From an uncultured Bacteroidota bacterium (GTDB taxonomy: Bacteria > Bacteroidota > Bacteroidia > Flavobacteriales > Flavobacteriaceae), in the NCBI GenBank assembly GCA_902613595.1, contig CACMHY010000001.1:682001-746000 (forward strand): 64,000 bases of DNA, read 5' to 3'. Shown here piece after piece: positions 18,101-28,200 of this stretch (position 1 is the first letter of the stretch; each line of letters opens with the position of its first letter). The notes beneath the pieces were generated by a model. The model was given only the letters and a program-made list of their open reading frames with translations, searched no databases and was not told where the DNA came from. The position numbers and the translations under genes are program-made.

Positions 18101-19459
18101 ATACTTTTCAGAAAAATAGATAAGTTTTTCGTTTGCTCTATCCTCTGCCTCCTCTCCATGCCTCATTAATTCGATATACAAGTCGTCTCCAAATTGAGTG
18201 TGCCACCACTGTAGAGCATCTTCAGCTTGACTATCACCTAAATTGAGGATTTTTGATGGAATTTCTCCATACATATTCCCAGTCAGAACAATTAAATGTT
18301 GTTTATATAATTCAACTAATTTTTTATCAATCCTTGGTACATAATAAAACCCATCAACATAAGACAAAGATGTCAGTTTGGCCAAATTATGATATCCTTT
18401 TTTGTTTTTAGCCAAGAAAATGATTTGGTATCCGTCATTTCTTCTTGATTTATCTCGATGATCATCACAAACATAAAATTCACAACCAACTATGGGTTTT
18501 ATTTTTTTACCATCACTAACATTAGAATTATAATTGCTTATTGCTCTTATAAAATGGAATGCGCCCATTAAGTTTCCATGATCAGTAAGAGCAATGGCTG
18601 GCATATTATCTTTTGCAGCAGCTTCCACTAATTGATTTATTCTTGAAGTAGCTTGCAAAACTGAAAATTGTGAATGATTATGCAAATGAACGAAAGAAGA
18701 ATCAGATAAATTAACATCTAAAATACTTTTACCACTATCTATTTTATCAGTAACTTTTGCCTTTTTAATTGCATTAGAAGCCAATTTTAAGTTTTGATGG
18801 GTTAACCCAATTAATTGAAAAGGATCCCCTTTTTCATGTATTTCAGCTACTTCTAATTTTTGATTTTCAAAAGCTGAAGGGTGCAATTTGTCTAATCTCA
18901 ATAGCTCTAAAAAAACACGTGAGGTTGCCTCCACATCGGCAGCTGCATTATGTGCTTCATCAAAATTTTCTTCGAATACAAAAACATATAGTTCACTAAG
19001 TGTAGGAAGTTTAAATTTTCCCCCCCGGCCACCTTTTAATTTACATAAGTGTGCTGTTTCTTCAGTACAAGTATCAATAAGTTTTTTTTCTACTAACACA
19101 TCATTTAAACCTAAACGTAAGAATTCAGCCCCCAAAATATTACGGTCAAATGAAATATTATGCCCAACGATGTATTCTACTTGGTTTATAGCATCATGAA
19201 ACTCATCCAATACATTTTCTAAACTAGCTCCTTGTTTTTCTGCCAGAGCAGTCGAAATACCGTGTACTTTTTCGGATTCATATGGAATACTAAATCCATT
19301 TGGTTTTATTAAAAAACTTTTTTGAGAGACTAATTCACCATTTTTGTTGTGGATTTGCCACGCTACTTGTACACACCTTGGCCAATTTTCACTGTCGCTT
19401 AAGGGTGCATCCCAGCGTTTTGGCAGTCCTGTAGTTTCGGTATCAAAAATTAAATACAT
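15140..19459 (-). CDS. dnaE: DNA polymerase III alpha subunit with fused N-terminal 3'-5' exonuclease
   Basis: Replicative polymerase of 1439 residues, about 280 longer than E. coli DnaE. Residues about 1-185 form a DEDDh proofreading exonuclease: DTETTG at 6-11, HNISFDRN near 98 and HNAAADVEAT near 168. A PHP domain begins near 255 (HLHNHSQFS, ALTDHGNLMG). The C-family palm carries the metal-binding PDIDIDF near 666. Helix-hairpin-helix and OB-fold regions fill the C-terminus (VGGIVNEVE). Polymerase and editing activity therefore sit on one chain, an architecture I recall as usual for Bacteroidota. It starts with ATG at 19459 and is transcribed divergently from the ligase-associated cluster. 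Confidence 0.96.
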   Translation of the reverse strand: MYLIFDTETTGLPKRWDAPLSDSENWPRCVQVAWQIHNKNGELVSQKSFLIKPNGFSIPYESEKVHGISTALAEKQGASLENVLDEFHDAINQVEYIVGHNISFDRNILGAEFLRLGLNDVLVEKKLIDTCTEETAHLCKLKGGRGGKFKLPTLSELYVFVFEENFDEAHNAAADVEATSRVFLELLRLDKLHPSAFENQKLEVAEIHEKGDPFQLIGLTHQNLKLASNAIKKAKVTDKIDSGKSILDVNLSDSSFVHLHNHSQFSVLQATSRINQLVEAAAKDNMPAIALTDHGNLMGAFHFIRAISNYNSNVSDGKKIKPIVGCEFYVCDDHRDKSRRNDGYQIIFLAKNKKGYHNLAKLTSLSYVDGFYYVPRIDKKLVELYKQHLIVLTGNMYGEIPSKILNLGDSQAEDALQWWHTQFGDDLYIELMRHGEEAEDRANEKLIYFSEKYEIPVIATNNTYYVNKDEANAHDILLCVKEGEKQATPIGRGRGFRYGLPNQEYYFKSTNEMKRLFSDLPQAITNIKKLVDKVETFKLSRDVLLPKFEIPEKYRIKDDIDSKVSENNYLRYLTYKGAKQRYLDLTTEIKDRIDFELDVIANTGYPGYFLIVQDFISAAREMDVSVGPGRGSAAGSVVAYCLKITNIDPIKYNLLFERFLNPDRVSMPDIDIDFDDEGRSRVMDYVIKKYGSNQVAQIITYGTMAAKSSIRDTARVLDLPLGEADRIAKLLPNIKLEKIFNSTQEELKGNLRSEEILRVNEIKSLAKENSISGQTIQQAMVLEGSLRNTGIHACGVIITPDDITQFVPVATAKDSELYVTQFDNSVVEDAGLLKMDFLGLKTLTLIKDTVQLIKYKYNIELKPDTFPLDDQKTYELFQRGETVGIFQYESAGMQKYLKDLKPTVFADLIAMNALYRPGPLEYIPSFVDRKNGNEKISYDLPVMEEYLKETYGITVYQEQVMLLSQKLANFSKGDADVLRKAMGKKIFELLQKLKPQFINGGKENGHPEDILEKIWKDWEAFAAYAFNKSHSTCYAWIGFQTAYLKAHYPAEYMAAVLSNNMNDIKQVTFFMEECRRMGLKVLGPDVNESFYKFTVNDNKAIRFGMGAIKGLGKGAVETIIKNRKKEKYNSIFDLVKRIDLRAANKKAFENLVLAGGLDSFETIHRAQYFNPDSEGNMFLEKVIRFGAKYQENINSSQTSLFGEETKNYYQDLTIPSCESWSNLIRLKKEKEVVGIYISSHPLDDFNLAMDHFVSISLNNLSNLENHINRELSVGGIVNEVEHLESRAGKSWARFTLEDFTDLYEFRIFGEDYLKFRHFLVSNQFIRIKLIIREGWINKESGRIGSPRIQYLNFEMLENTIENNAKKITLNIDVKQLKTEKIDALNDYLKSYKGDKPLYFNLYDSEKKVKLTLNSRKQKVKITSEFLNVLRGQKWAYTLN

Positions 19460-19571
19460 CTAATCTAAAATAAAAAAATATAAAGGTAGACCGAAAGAGA
19501 GTTATTGACATTTATCAACGTTTTTTTTTTTTCCTTTTTCGTAACTTCCAACCGAAAAAGAAAATTTTAAA

Positions 19572-20570
19572 ATGCCGTTACTTGAATTCACAAAAAAAGG
19601 AATTTACTGCAAACAAGCTGATGTTTATTTAGATCCCTGGAGGGGAGTAGACAAAGCAATAATTTCACATGGCCATTCTGATCACGCCAGATGGGGTAGC
19701 AAACGTTATATAACACATGAAATCAATGCCCCAATAATTTCACATAGGCTTGGAAAGATTTTAGTGACAGGTAAAAAATATGGCGAAGCATTTCGAATAA
19801 ATGGTGTGAAATTTTCTTTTCATCCCGCAGGGCATGTTCCAGGATCATCACAAATTAGAGTAGAACATAAAGGAGAGGTATGGGTTTTTACTGGAGATTA
19901 TAAAACTCAAGTTGATGGAATTTCTACTCCCTTTGAACTCATTAGATGTAATACTTTTATAACTGAGTGCACTTTCGGTTTACCTGTCTTTAAATGGGAA
20001 AAACCTCTAAAAGTTCACGAAGACATTAACAGTTGGTGGGCAAATAACAAGTCAAATAAAGTAACAAGCTTGCTAATGGGCTACTCCCTGGGGAAAGTAC
20101 AAAGGCTTTTAAAACATATAGATTATAAAACAGGGAAAATCTTTACCCATGGAGCAACAGAAAAAATGACTAACATATTGAGGCAATTCATTGACTTCCC
20201 GGAAACTGAATTAATAACTCGTGATACTAAAAAAACAGAAATTCAGGGGAATTTGGTTCTGGCTCCACCAGCAGTGATGGGTAGCGCCTGGGCAAAAAAA
20301 CTTGGAGTAGTTTCAACAGGCTATGCGTCAGGATGGATGGCACTTAGAGGAGCTAGGAGAAGACGTGCAGTAGATCGTTCATTTGTATTATCAGATCATG
20401 CAGATTGGGAAGGACTAATGTCTGTGATAAAAGCTACAGGTTGTGAAGATGTAGTTACTACTCATGGATACACGGATATTTTTGCTCATTATCTCAAGGA
20501 AAACGGCTGGAATGCTCGTACTGAAAAAACACAATATGAAGTTGAAACTATTGATTCTGAAGTCATTTAA
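19572..20570 (+). CDS. Ligase-associated DNA exonuclease (metallo-beta-lactamase/beta-CASP fold)
   Basis: Predicted metal-dependent DNA nuclease of 332 residues. The metallo-beta-lactamase motif H-x-H-x-D-H is at residues 33-38 (SHGHSDHA), followed by HPAGHVPGSSQI, FTGDYKTQ (metal-bridging Asp) and C-terminal SDHADW and THGY His motifs. It resembles RNA 3'-processing enzymes of the CPSF/SNM1 group, but its place as first gene of the exonuclease-ligase-helicase-phosphoesterase cluster marks it as the DNA exonuclease of that repair set (TIGR04122-type). The ligase ATG follows its stop codon with no gap, indicating translational coupling. The promoter lies in the 112-bp gap shared with dnaE. Confidence 0.9.
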   Translation: MPLLEFTKKGIYCKQADVYLDPWRGVDKAIISHGHSDHARWGSKRYITHEINAPIISHRLGKILVTGKKYGEAFRINGVKFSFHPAGHVPGSSQIRVEHKGEVWVFTGDYKTQVDGISTPFELIRCNTFITECTFGLPVFKWEKPLKVHEDINSWWANNKSNKVTSLLMGYSLGKVQRLLKHIDYKTGKIFTHGATEKMTNILRQFIDFPETELITRDTKKTEIQGNLVLAPPAVMGSAWAKKLGVVSTGYASGWMALRGARRRRAVDRSFVLSDHADWEGLMSVIKATGCEDVVTTHGYTDIFAHYLKENGWNARTEKTQYEVETIDSEVI

Positions 20571-22157
20571 ATGAGACGTTTTGCAGCCCTAATCGAAGAG
20601 TTAGATAGCACCAATAAAACCAATCAAAAAGTAACAATTCTTACAAATTATTTTAAAGGGACGCCAAAAAAAGACTCTCTTTGGGCAATCGCACTTTTAT
20701 CTCATAGACGTCCTACCCGCCCGATAAATACAACTTTAATGCGGATATGGGCCTCAGAACTAGCAAAGGTTCCAGAATGGCTTTTTGAAGAATCTTATCA
20801 CATCGTAGGAGACCTTGCTGAAACTATTGCTCTTTCAGTTCGTCAAGAAATTCATTCAATACCACCTTCACTATCTGAGTGTATAACTGAAATAATTAAT
20901 TTAAAGTCTAAAGATGAAAAAGAGAAAAAGAGTTACATATTTAAGTGTTGGAAAAGTTTTAATGATTACGAAAAATTTGTCTTCAATAAGATACTAACAG
21001 GAGGATTTCGTATTGGTATAAGTCAAAAACTTATGACTCGTGCTCTTTCAAAAGCAGTAAAAATTGAAGAAAATATTTTAGCACACCGTCTAATGGGACA
21101 ATGGTCACCGATGACTACCACTTTTGAAGAACTGGTCATTAATCCTAATCCTGAAGATCAAATTTCTCAACCCTATCCATTTTTTTTAGCTTATCCAATT
21201 GATCAAGATTTCCAAGATAAAGAGTTGGTTCAAAATTGGTGTTTTGAACACAAATGGGATGGCATGAGATCCCAACTGATAATAAGAAAAGGTAAATATT
21301 TTTTATGGAGTCGTGGAGAGGAATTAATTAGTGATAAATTTCCCGAGCTTAGTTCACTAGTTGGCTTAATTCCAGATGGTACAGTTTTAGACGGAGAGCT
21401 CTTACCCTTTAAAGAAAATAAAGTTGGATATTTTAATGACTTGCAAAAAAGAATTGGACGTAAAACTGTATCGAAAAAATTACGGGATGAAATTCCAATT
21501 GTAATAATGCTTTATGACATATTGGAATGGGAGGGAAAAGACATAAGAAATTACCATTTAACAAAACGAAAAGAAATTTTAGAATCTCTTTATAAAAAAA
21601 TTAAAGTTAATAATGCTCCTGTGCTTTTATCTCAGGTAATGTTTTTTGATAATTGGAATAAGGTTATAGATGAAAGAAAAAAAGCAGATGAAAAATCAAG
21701 CGAAGGCTTAATGATAAAGAAAAAAGATTCAATATATTCCATAGGGAGAAAGAAAGGTTTTTGGTTTAAATGGAAATCAGATCCAAAAACAATTGATGCG
21801 GTATTAACTTATGCAATGCGAGGACATGGTAGACGTACTAACCTTTATACAGATTATACTTTTGCTCTCTGGAAAGATGAAAAACTAGTAACTTTTGCAA
21901 AGGCATACTCTGGACTGACAGACATGGAAATAAGAGAAGTTGATAGGTTCATAAAAAAAAATACTATTGATCGCTTCGGGCCTGTTCGTCAAGTAAAACC
22001 AGAATTAGTTTTTGAAATTGCTTTTGAAGGTATTGCTTCGTCATCTCGTCACAAAAGTGGTTTTGCTGTACGTTTCCCAAGGATTTTACATTGGCGTCAT
22101 GACAAAAAGATAGCAGATGCTAATACTATAAATGATCTTAAACAATTTTTGCGGTGA
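20571..22157 (+). CDS. ATP-dependent DNA ligase (ligase-associated repair cluster type)
   Basis: Seals DNA nicks through a lysine-AMP intermediate; 528 residues. An N-terminal helical DNA-binding domain (about 1-190) precedes the nucleotidyltransferase domain. The adenylated lysine is K228 in EHKWDGMR, followed by WSRGEEL, DGELL, SEGLMIKKKDS and FWFKWK (motifs III to V). The OB-fold follows with FEIAFEGI and HKSGFAVRFPR. This is a separate enzyme from the replicative NAD-dependent ligase expected elsewhere in the genome. It begins directly after the exonuclease stop, and its TGA overlaps the GTG start of the helicase. Confidence 0.95.
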   Translation: MRRFAALIEELDSTNKTNQKVTILTNYFKGTPKKDSLWAIALLSHRRPTRPINTTLMRIWASELAKVPEWLFEESYHIVGDLAETIALSVRQEIHSIPPSLSECITEIINLKSKDEKEKKSYIFKCWKSFNDYEKFVFNKILTGGFRIGISQKLMTRALSKAVKIEENILAHRLMGQWSPMTTTFEELVINPNPEDQISQPYPFFLAYPIDQDFQDKELVQNWCFEHKWDGMRSQLIIRKGKYFLWSRGEELISDKFPELSSLVGLIPDGTVLDGELLPFKENKVGYFNDLQKRIGRKTVSKKLRDEIPIVIMLYDILEWEGKDIRNYHLTKRKEILESLYKKIKVNNAPVLLSQVMFFDNWNKVIDERKKADEKSSEGLMIKKKDSIYSIGRKKGFWFKWKSDPKTIDAVLTYAMRGHGRRTNLYTDYTFALWKDEKLVTFAKAYSGLTDMEIREVDRFIKKNTIDRFGPVRQVKPELVFEIAFEGIASSSRHKSGFAVRFPRILHWRHDKKIADANTINDLKQFLR

Positions 22158-24571
22158 ACAAAGTATTAACATGGTTCAAAAATAAGGGATGGGAAGCACA
22201 AAACTTCCAAAAAGAGTGTTGGAAAGCTTACTCTGAGGGTAAAAATGGAATTCTTCATGCTCCAACTGGAAGTGGAAAAACCTATGCAATATGGGGAGGT
22301 ATTATCGAAGAATCATTAAAAATGAAAAAACATAAAATCGGTATTCAAATAATATGGATAACTCCCTTGCGTGCTCTAGCTGTAGAAATTCAAAAAGCGA
22401 TACAAATGATGACTAATGATTTAAACCCTGATTTAAAAATTGCTCTGCGCACTGGAGACACATCACAAAAAGAAAGAGGAAATCAAAAACGAAAACCTTC
22501 TTTTGGTCTTATAACAACACCTGAGAGTTTGCACCTTTTGTTAAGCACTAAAGACCATAAAAAAACACTCCAGAATCTCAAAGTAATTGTAATAGACGAA
22601 TGGCACGAGCTTCTAGGAACAAAAAGGGGTGTTCAAATTGAGTTAGCTATTGCATACCTAAATTCTTTTCTTCCTAATCTTAAAGTTTGGGGTATATCAG
22701 CGACAATTGGAAATAAAGATTTAGCTAGTAAAATTTTATTGGGATCTTCAAAATCTTTTGTAAGCGTAAATGCAGAAATCCAAAAAAAAATAGAGGTTGA
22801 ATCAATTTTACCAAAAAATATGGAAAGATTCCCTTGGCGTGGTCACCTAGGAATTCATCTTTTATCTCGTGTACTAGAAATAGTCAAAAAAAATAAAACT
22901 ACATTAATCTTTACAAATACGCGTGCTCAATGTGAAATATGGTATCACCATCTTCTAGATAGAAACCCAGAGCTTGCTGGAGATATTGCAATGCATCATG
23001 GCAGCATTGATAAAAAAATTCGATTATGGGTAGAAGACGCCCTTAGAAAAGAAAATATTAAAGTAGTGGTTTGCACTTCGAGTTTAGATTTAGGTGTTGA
23101 TTTTTCACCAGTAGAAAGTTGCATACAAATAGGAAGTCCGAAAGGTGTAGGTCGATTTATTCAAAGAGCAGGTAGAAGTGGGCACCAGCCAAAAGCAAAA
23201 AGCAAAATTTATTTTCTTCCAACTCATGCTATGGAGCTAATTGAGTCATTAGCCCTACAAAAAGGTATCGAAAAGCATAAAATAGAAGATCGTCTCCCTT
23301 ATCTTAATAGTTATGACGTGCTATTTCAATTTTTGATGACACTTGCTGTTGGAAGTGGCTTTGATCAAAAGGACTTGTTCCCTATAATTCAAAAAACATT
23401 TTGTTTTCAAACTATTAAAAAAGAACAATGGCGGTGGATACTAAATTTTTTGGTTAAAGGAAGCCAGACTCTAGAACATTATGACGAATATAAAAAAGTA
23501 ACAATTCTGGAAAATGGAATTTATAAAGTTATAAATAAGGGGATAATAATGCGTCATCGCCTTTCCATTGGAACTATAGTAGGTGATGCTACATTGAAAG
23601 TTAGATATCAAAAAGGAGGCTATTTAGGTTCCGTTGAAGAATGGTTTATTTCGAAATTAATTCCCGGAGATATATTTACTTTCTCCGGTCGTAACTTAGA
23701 ATTAGTTAGAATTCGTAACATGGAAGTGATTGTACGTAAATCCAAATCTAAAAAAACCAGAATCCCTTCCTGGATGGGAGGACGTATGAGCTTCAGTGCT
23801 CATCTTAGTGATTTACTCAAAAATGTACTTTATGAAGAAACAAATAAAAATAGTCCCGAACTTAGGGCATTAATTCCCATTTTTGATGAACAAAAAAAGG
23901 AATCAATTATACCAAAACCTGATGAATTTTTAATTGAACGCTTTAAAACTAGAGAAGGGTTTCATACAATATTCTATCCATTTGAGGGATATGCTATTCA
24001 TGAAGTGATGGCAAGCCTTTTAGCCTACAGGATTAGTCTTTTAAAGCCAATTAGTTTTAGCATGTCATTTAACGATTATGGGTTTGAACTTTTGTCAGAT
24101 CAAGCTTTTTCCAAAGACGACTTTCTAGATAATAATTTTCTAACAACAAACTATTTAAACGACGATCTTGAGAAGAGTATCAATATATCGGAGATGTCTA
24201 GGCGTCGCTTTCGAGACATTGCTGTTATTTCTGGGTTAGTTTTTCAAGGTTTTCCTAATAAACCCATAAAAAGTAAACATCTACAGAGTGGGTCTCAACT
24301 TTTTTATAATGTTTTCAAAGATTACGAACCTGACAATCTATTATACCAGCAAGCTATTGAGGAAACTTTTGAACATGGTATGGAAAGTGGCCGAATGACA
24401 AAAGTATTTGAAAATATTGAGAATCAATCAATCGTATGGCGGGATTGCAGTCAACCTACACCGTTTTCATTTCCTATAATTACAGATCGAATAAGAACTA
24501 AACTTTCTTCTGAAAGTGTAGAAGATCGTATTAGAAAAATGTCTCTTCAACTCGAAAAAGGTACAACATGA
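22154..24571 (+). CDS. Ligase-associated DEXH helicase (Lhr-core type)
   Basis: Predicted 3'-5' single-strand-dependent DNA helicase of the Lhr family, 805 residues, the size of the Lhr core. Walker A is APTGSGKT at about 37-44, Walker B is DEWHE near 148, then SATIG, and the second RecA domain carries FTNTRAQCE and the arginine-finger motif RFIQRAGRSGHQP. The winged-helix and Lhr-specific C-terminal domains follow. The start is GTG at 22154, overlapping the ligase stop as GTGA, and the end overlaps the next ATG as ATGA. Together these define a tightly coupled four-gene operon. Confidence 0.94.
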   Translation: MNKVLTWFKNKGWEAQNFQKECWKAYSEGKNGILHAPTGSGKTYAIWGGIIEESLKMKKHKIGIQIIWITPLRALAVEIQKAIQMMTNDLNPDLKIALRTGDTSQKERGNQKRKPSFGLITTPESLHLLLSTKDHKKTLQNLKVIVIDEWHELLGTKRGVQIELAIAYLNSFLPNLKVWGISATIGNKDLASKILLGSSKSFVSVNAEIQKKIEVESILPKNMERFPWRGHLGIHLLSRVLEIVKKNKTTLIFTNTRAQCEIWYHHLLDRNPELAGDIAMHHGSIDKKIRLWVEDALRKENIKVVVCTSSLDLGVDFSPVESCIQIGSPKGVGRFIQRAGRSGHQPKAKSKIYFLPTHAMELIESLALQKGIEKHKIEDRLPYLNSYDVLFQFLMTLAVGSGFDQKDLFPIIQKTFCFQTIKKEQWRWILNFLVKGSQTLEHYDEYKKVTILENGIYKVINKGIIMRHRLSIGTIVGDATLKVRYQKGGYLGSVEEWFISKLIPGDIFTFSGRNLELVRIRNMEVIVRKSKSKKTRIPSWMGGRMSFSAHLSDLLKNVLYEETNKNSPELRALIPIFDEQKKESIIPKPDEFLIERFKTREGFHTIFYPFEGYAIHEVMASLLAYRISLLKPISFSMSFNDYGFELLSDQAFSKDDFLDNNFLTTNYLNDDLEKSINISEMSRRRFRDIAVISGLVFQGFPNKPIKSKHLQSGSQLFYNVFKDYEPDNLLYQQAIEETFEHGMESGRMTKVFENIENQSIVWRDCSQPTPFSFPIITDRIRTKLSSESVEDRIRKMSLQLEKGTT

Positions 24572-25200
24572 GTTTAGTTAAGATTAATAACCATAGTTTC
24601 ACTTTACACCCTAGCGGAGCAATTTTTTGGGAAAAGAAAAAAACACTTTTTTTAGCAGATATTCACTTGGGTAAAGTTGCTCATTTTAGAAAAAATGGGA
24701 TCGCCGTACCAAGAAAAGCAGAAGGTCTATTCTACAAAAAAATTACAAAACTGTTAAAAGATTTTACTGCTGTCCGTATTATTTTTTTAGGTGATCTTTT
24801 CCATAGTGAGCAAAACAATGAATGGTATTTATTCGAATCATGGGTTAAAAAACAAAATCTTGAAATAATTTTAATTGAAGGCAACCACGATATTATCCCA
24901 AAATTTAAATACAATTCAATAGGTGTAAAAATTTTAGAAAATTTAACTGAAGACAACTTTTATTTTACCCACCTCCCCATACATAAGAAAGATTATTTTG
25001 TTTTTTGTGGACACATCCACCCTGGTGTAAAACTCAAAGGGTCTGGTTTGCAGCAAATGAAAATGCCGTGTTTTTTTAAGTCGAAAAATCAGTTAATACT
25101 CCCGGCTTTTGGAGGATTTACAGGACTACATATATTATCACCAACTAAAGGCGTGAAAGTTTATATTACAACAGGAAAAGAAGTAATGGAAATGTCTTGA
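24568..25200 (+). CDS. pdeM: Ligase-associated DNA damage response metallophosphoesterase PdeM
   Basis: Binuclear metallophosphoesterase of 210 residues, the usual size. All five family motifs are present: DIHLGK (31-36), GDLFHS (near 76), GNHD (near 105), THLP (near 135) and GHIHPG (near 148). Characterised Lhr-associated relatives (MPE) are manganese-dependent DNA endonuclease/phosphodiesterases. It is the last gene of the four-gene set. A promoter for mfd begins at its 3' end. Confidence 0.93.
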   Translation: MSLVKINNHSFTLHPSGAIFWEKKKTLFLADIHLGKVAHFRKNGIAVPRKAEGLFYKKITKLLKDFTAVRIIFLGDLFHSEQNNEWYLFESWVKKQNLEIILIEGNHDIIPKFKYNSIGVKILENLTEDNFYFTHLPIHKKDYFVFCGHIHPGVKLKGSGLQQMKMPCFFKSKNQLILPAFGGFTGLHILSPTKGVKVYITTGKEVMEMS

Positions 25201-25225
25201 TAAAAAATCTAAGAAATTATCTTTG
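25197..25225 (+). promoter_or_regulatory. Promoter of mfd inside the end of pdeM
   Basis: TTG at 25197-25199 and TATCTTTG at 25218-25225 (matching TAnnTTTG) have an 18-nt spacing. The -7 box ends 19 nt before the TTG start of mfd, suggesting that mfd can be transcribed separately from the ligase-associated operon. Confidence 0.5.
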
Positions 25226-25244
25226 GTAAAAAATAATCAATTCA

Positions 25245-28200
25245 TTGCTAGAAAAGTTTGATAAATTAAAATCACAAGAGGAACTGAAATTAGCTTTTTC
25301 AGCAAATCGTTGTACTCATGTAAAAGGACTTGTTGGATCAGGGTTATCATTCAGAATAGCAGCAGCTTTCAAAAATTTAAATCAATCTATTTTATTTATT
25401 CATGATAGTGCAGAAAAGGCTGCCTACTTTTTAAATGATTTTGAATATCTAGTTGGTTCCTCTAAGGTTAATTATTTCCCTTCTAGTTTTAGACAGCCCT
25501 ATGCTCCTGAAACGACTGACAATTCAAACATACTGATAAGATCCGAAACCTTAAAAAAACTTATCAATTCAAATAAAACAAAAATAATTGTAACCTATAC
25601 CCAAGCCATTTTTGAGAAGATTATTTCACAAAAAAAATTGAAAAAAATTTCTTTGAGACTCAAAAAAAATAACAATTTCTCATTTGGGATTCTTAATGAA
25701 CGTCTTTTTGAAATGGGATTTGATCGTGTGGATTTTGTAAGTAGTCCTGGAGAATTTGCTGTTCGAGGTGGTATAATTGATGTTTTTTCTTTTGCTTACC
25801 AACATCCTTATAGAATTGAGTTTTTTGATGAAACAATAGAACGTTTATCATGTTTTGATGTTGTCTCTCAAAGATCCATTTCAAATTTTGAAGAAGTTGA
25901 ATTACTACCGAATATTTCAGACCATCATAATACCGACGAACGTAAAATTTTTACTTCTTTTTTCAGAGAAAATACTTGCTTTATTTATTCGGATTTTGAT
26001 AAGATTATATCTGATTTAGATCAAATGTTTAAAAATGCAAACAGTGTATACGATAAGATTAAGACAAACAAACAATATCCCCCCGAAAATTTATTTGTTA
26101 ATTCTACTGATTGGATAAAAAGTTGTCAAAAAAAATCGATCATAGTTCTAGAAAAAACAGATAAGTTAAAAGCCTATAATCAGATTTTTATTAAACAAAC
26201 TCCACAACCATCTTTCAACAAAAAATTTGATTTATTGGTTAATCACTTAAATGAAAATAAAAAAAGTGGTTACACTAATACTCTTTTTTGCAATAATGAA
26301 AATCAGGCAAAAAGATTTCGTGACATTTTTGAAGAAATGAAAAAAACAGTTCATTACAATATTAATGTTAATTCCATTTATGAAGGCTTCGAGGATTTAG
26401 AGGCCAAATGGTGTTGTTTCACTGATCATCAAATTTTTGAGCGCTATCACAAATATCGCCTTAAATCTGATCTCAGAAAAAAAGATGCATTGAGCCTTAA
26501 GGAGTTAACACAGATGGATGTTGGTGATTATGTGACTCATATAGATCATGGGATTGGAACTTTTGGTGGGTTGCAATATTTAGATGTGGAGGGAAAGTTA
26601 CAAGAGTCTATCAAACTGATTTATGCAGATAGAGATGTTCTTTATTTAAGTGTTCACTCTCTTCATAAAATAAGCCGATATGCAGGTAAAGACGGTAAAG
26701 TACCCAAAATTTATAAGCTTGGATCTAAGGCATGGAAAGTATTAAAACAAAAGACAAAGAAAAGGGTAAAAGAAATTGCATTTGATCTTATTGAACTATA
26801 CGCAAAAAGGAAGCAAAAAATTGGTTTTGCTTACAGCCCAGATAGCTATTTACAATGGGAATTGGAATCCTCTTTTTTATTTGAGGATACACCTGATCAA
26901 GAAAAAGCAACTAAAGCCATAAAAAAAGATATGGAATCGAATTTCCCAATGGATCGTCTTATATGTGGAGATGTAGGGTTTGGGAAAACGGAAGTTGCTA
27001 TTAGAGCCGCTTTTAAAGCTGTAGATAACAGTAAACAGGTTGTAGTATTGGTTCCTACAACTATTTTAGCCTTTCAACATTTCAAAACATTTTCAAAAAG
27101 ATTAGAGGAATTACCAGTTAAAGTGGACTATCTAAATCGTTTTCGATCAATAAAGGATAAAACAAAAATTTTGAGTGATTTGAGCTTAGGGAAGATTGAT
27201 ATTTTAATTGGTACTCATCAATTGGTAAACAAGAATATTTTATATAAAGATTTAGGACTTTTAATTGTAGATGAGGAGCAGAAATTTGGAGTTTCTGTTA
27301 AAGAAAAAATAAGATCAATTAGAGAAAATATTGATGTGCTAACTCTAACTGCTACTCCAATTCCTAGAACACTCCAGTTTAGTCTAATGTCGGCACGTGA
27401 TTTGTCAGTTATTAATACCCCTCCTCCAAACCGATATCCTATTGAAAGTGAGGTTATTCGATTTAATACGAATTTAATAAAAGATGCTATTTTTTATGAA
27501 CTTCAAAGAAAGGGACAGGTATTTTTTATTCACAATCGAGTTGAGAACATATTGGAAGTTTCGAGCTTGTTGCAGCGTCTTGTTCCAGATGCAAGGATTG
27601 CAATTGGTCATGGTAGAATGGAAGGTAGAAAATTAGAACAAGTATTATTAAACTTTATGAACGGTAATTACGATATCCTTATAGCTACAACCATAATTGA
27701 AAATGGATTAGATGTACCTAATGCTAATACCATGTTTATAAATAATGCACATAATTTTGGACTAAGTGATTTGCATCAAATGAGAGGGAGAGTCGGCAGG
27801 AGTAACAAAAAGGCTTTTTGTTATTTCATAACCCCTCCATTATCTACTATGAGCTCCGATTCACAAAAAAGAATAAAGACTGTAGAGCAATTTTCAAACC
27901 TTGGTTCTGGGATTCAAATTGCTATGAAAGATTTAGAAATAAGGGGGGCTGGAGATCTGTTAGGAGGTGAACAAAGTGGATTTATTAATGAGATGGGGTT
28001 TGATACTTATCAAAAAATCTTACAACAAGCAATTGAAGAATTAAAAGAAAATGAATTTAATACTGTTTATTCGAATGATGAAAATGATAAAATTGGCCAA
28101 TATGTTGATGAAATTCAGATTGATACTGATCTAGAAATTTACATACCAGACTATTATATAAATATAGTTAGAGAGCGATTAGCACTCTACCAAGAATTGA

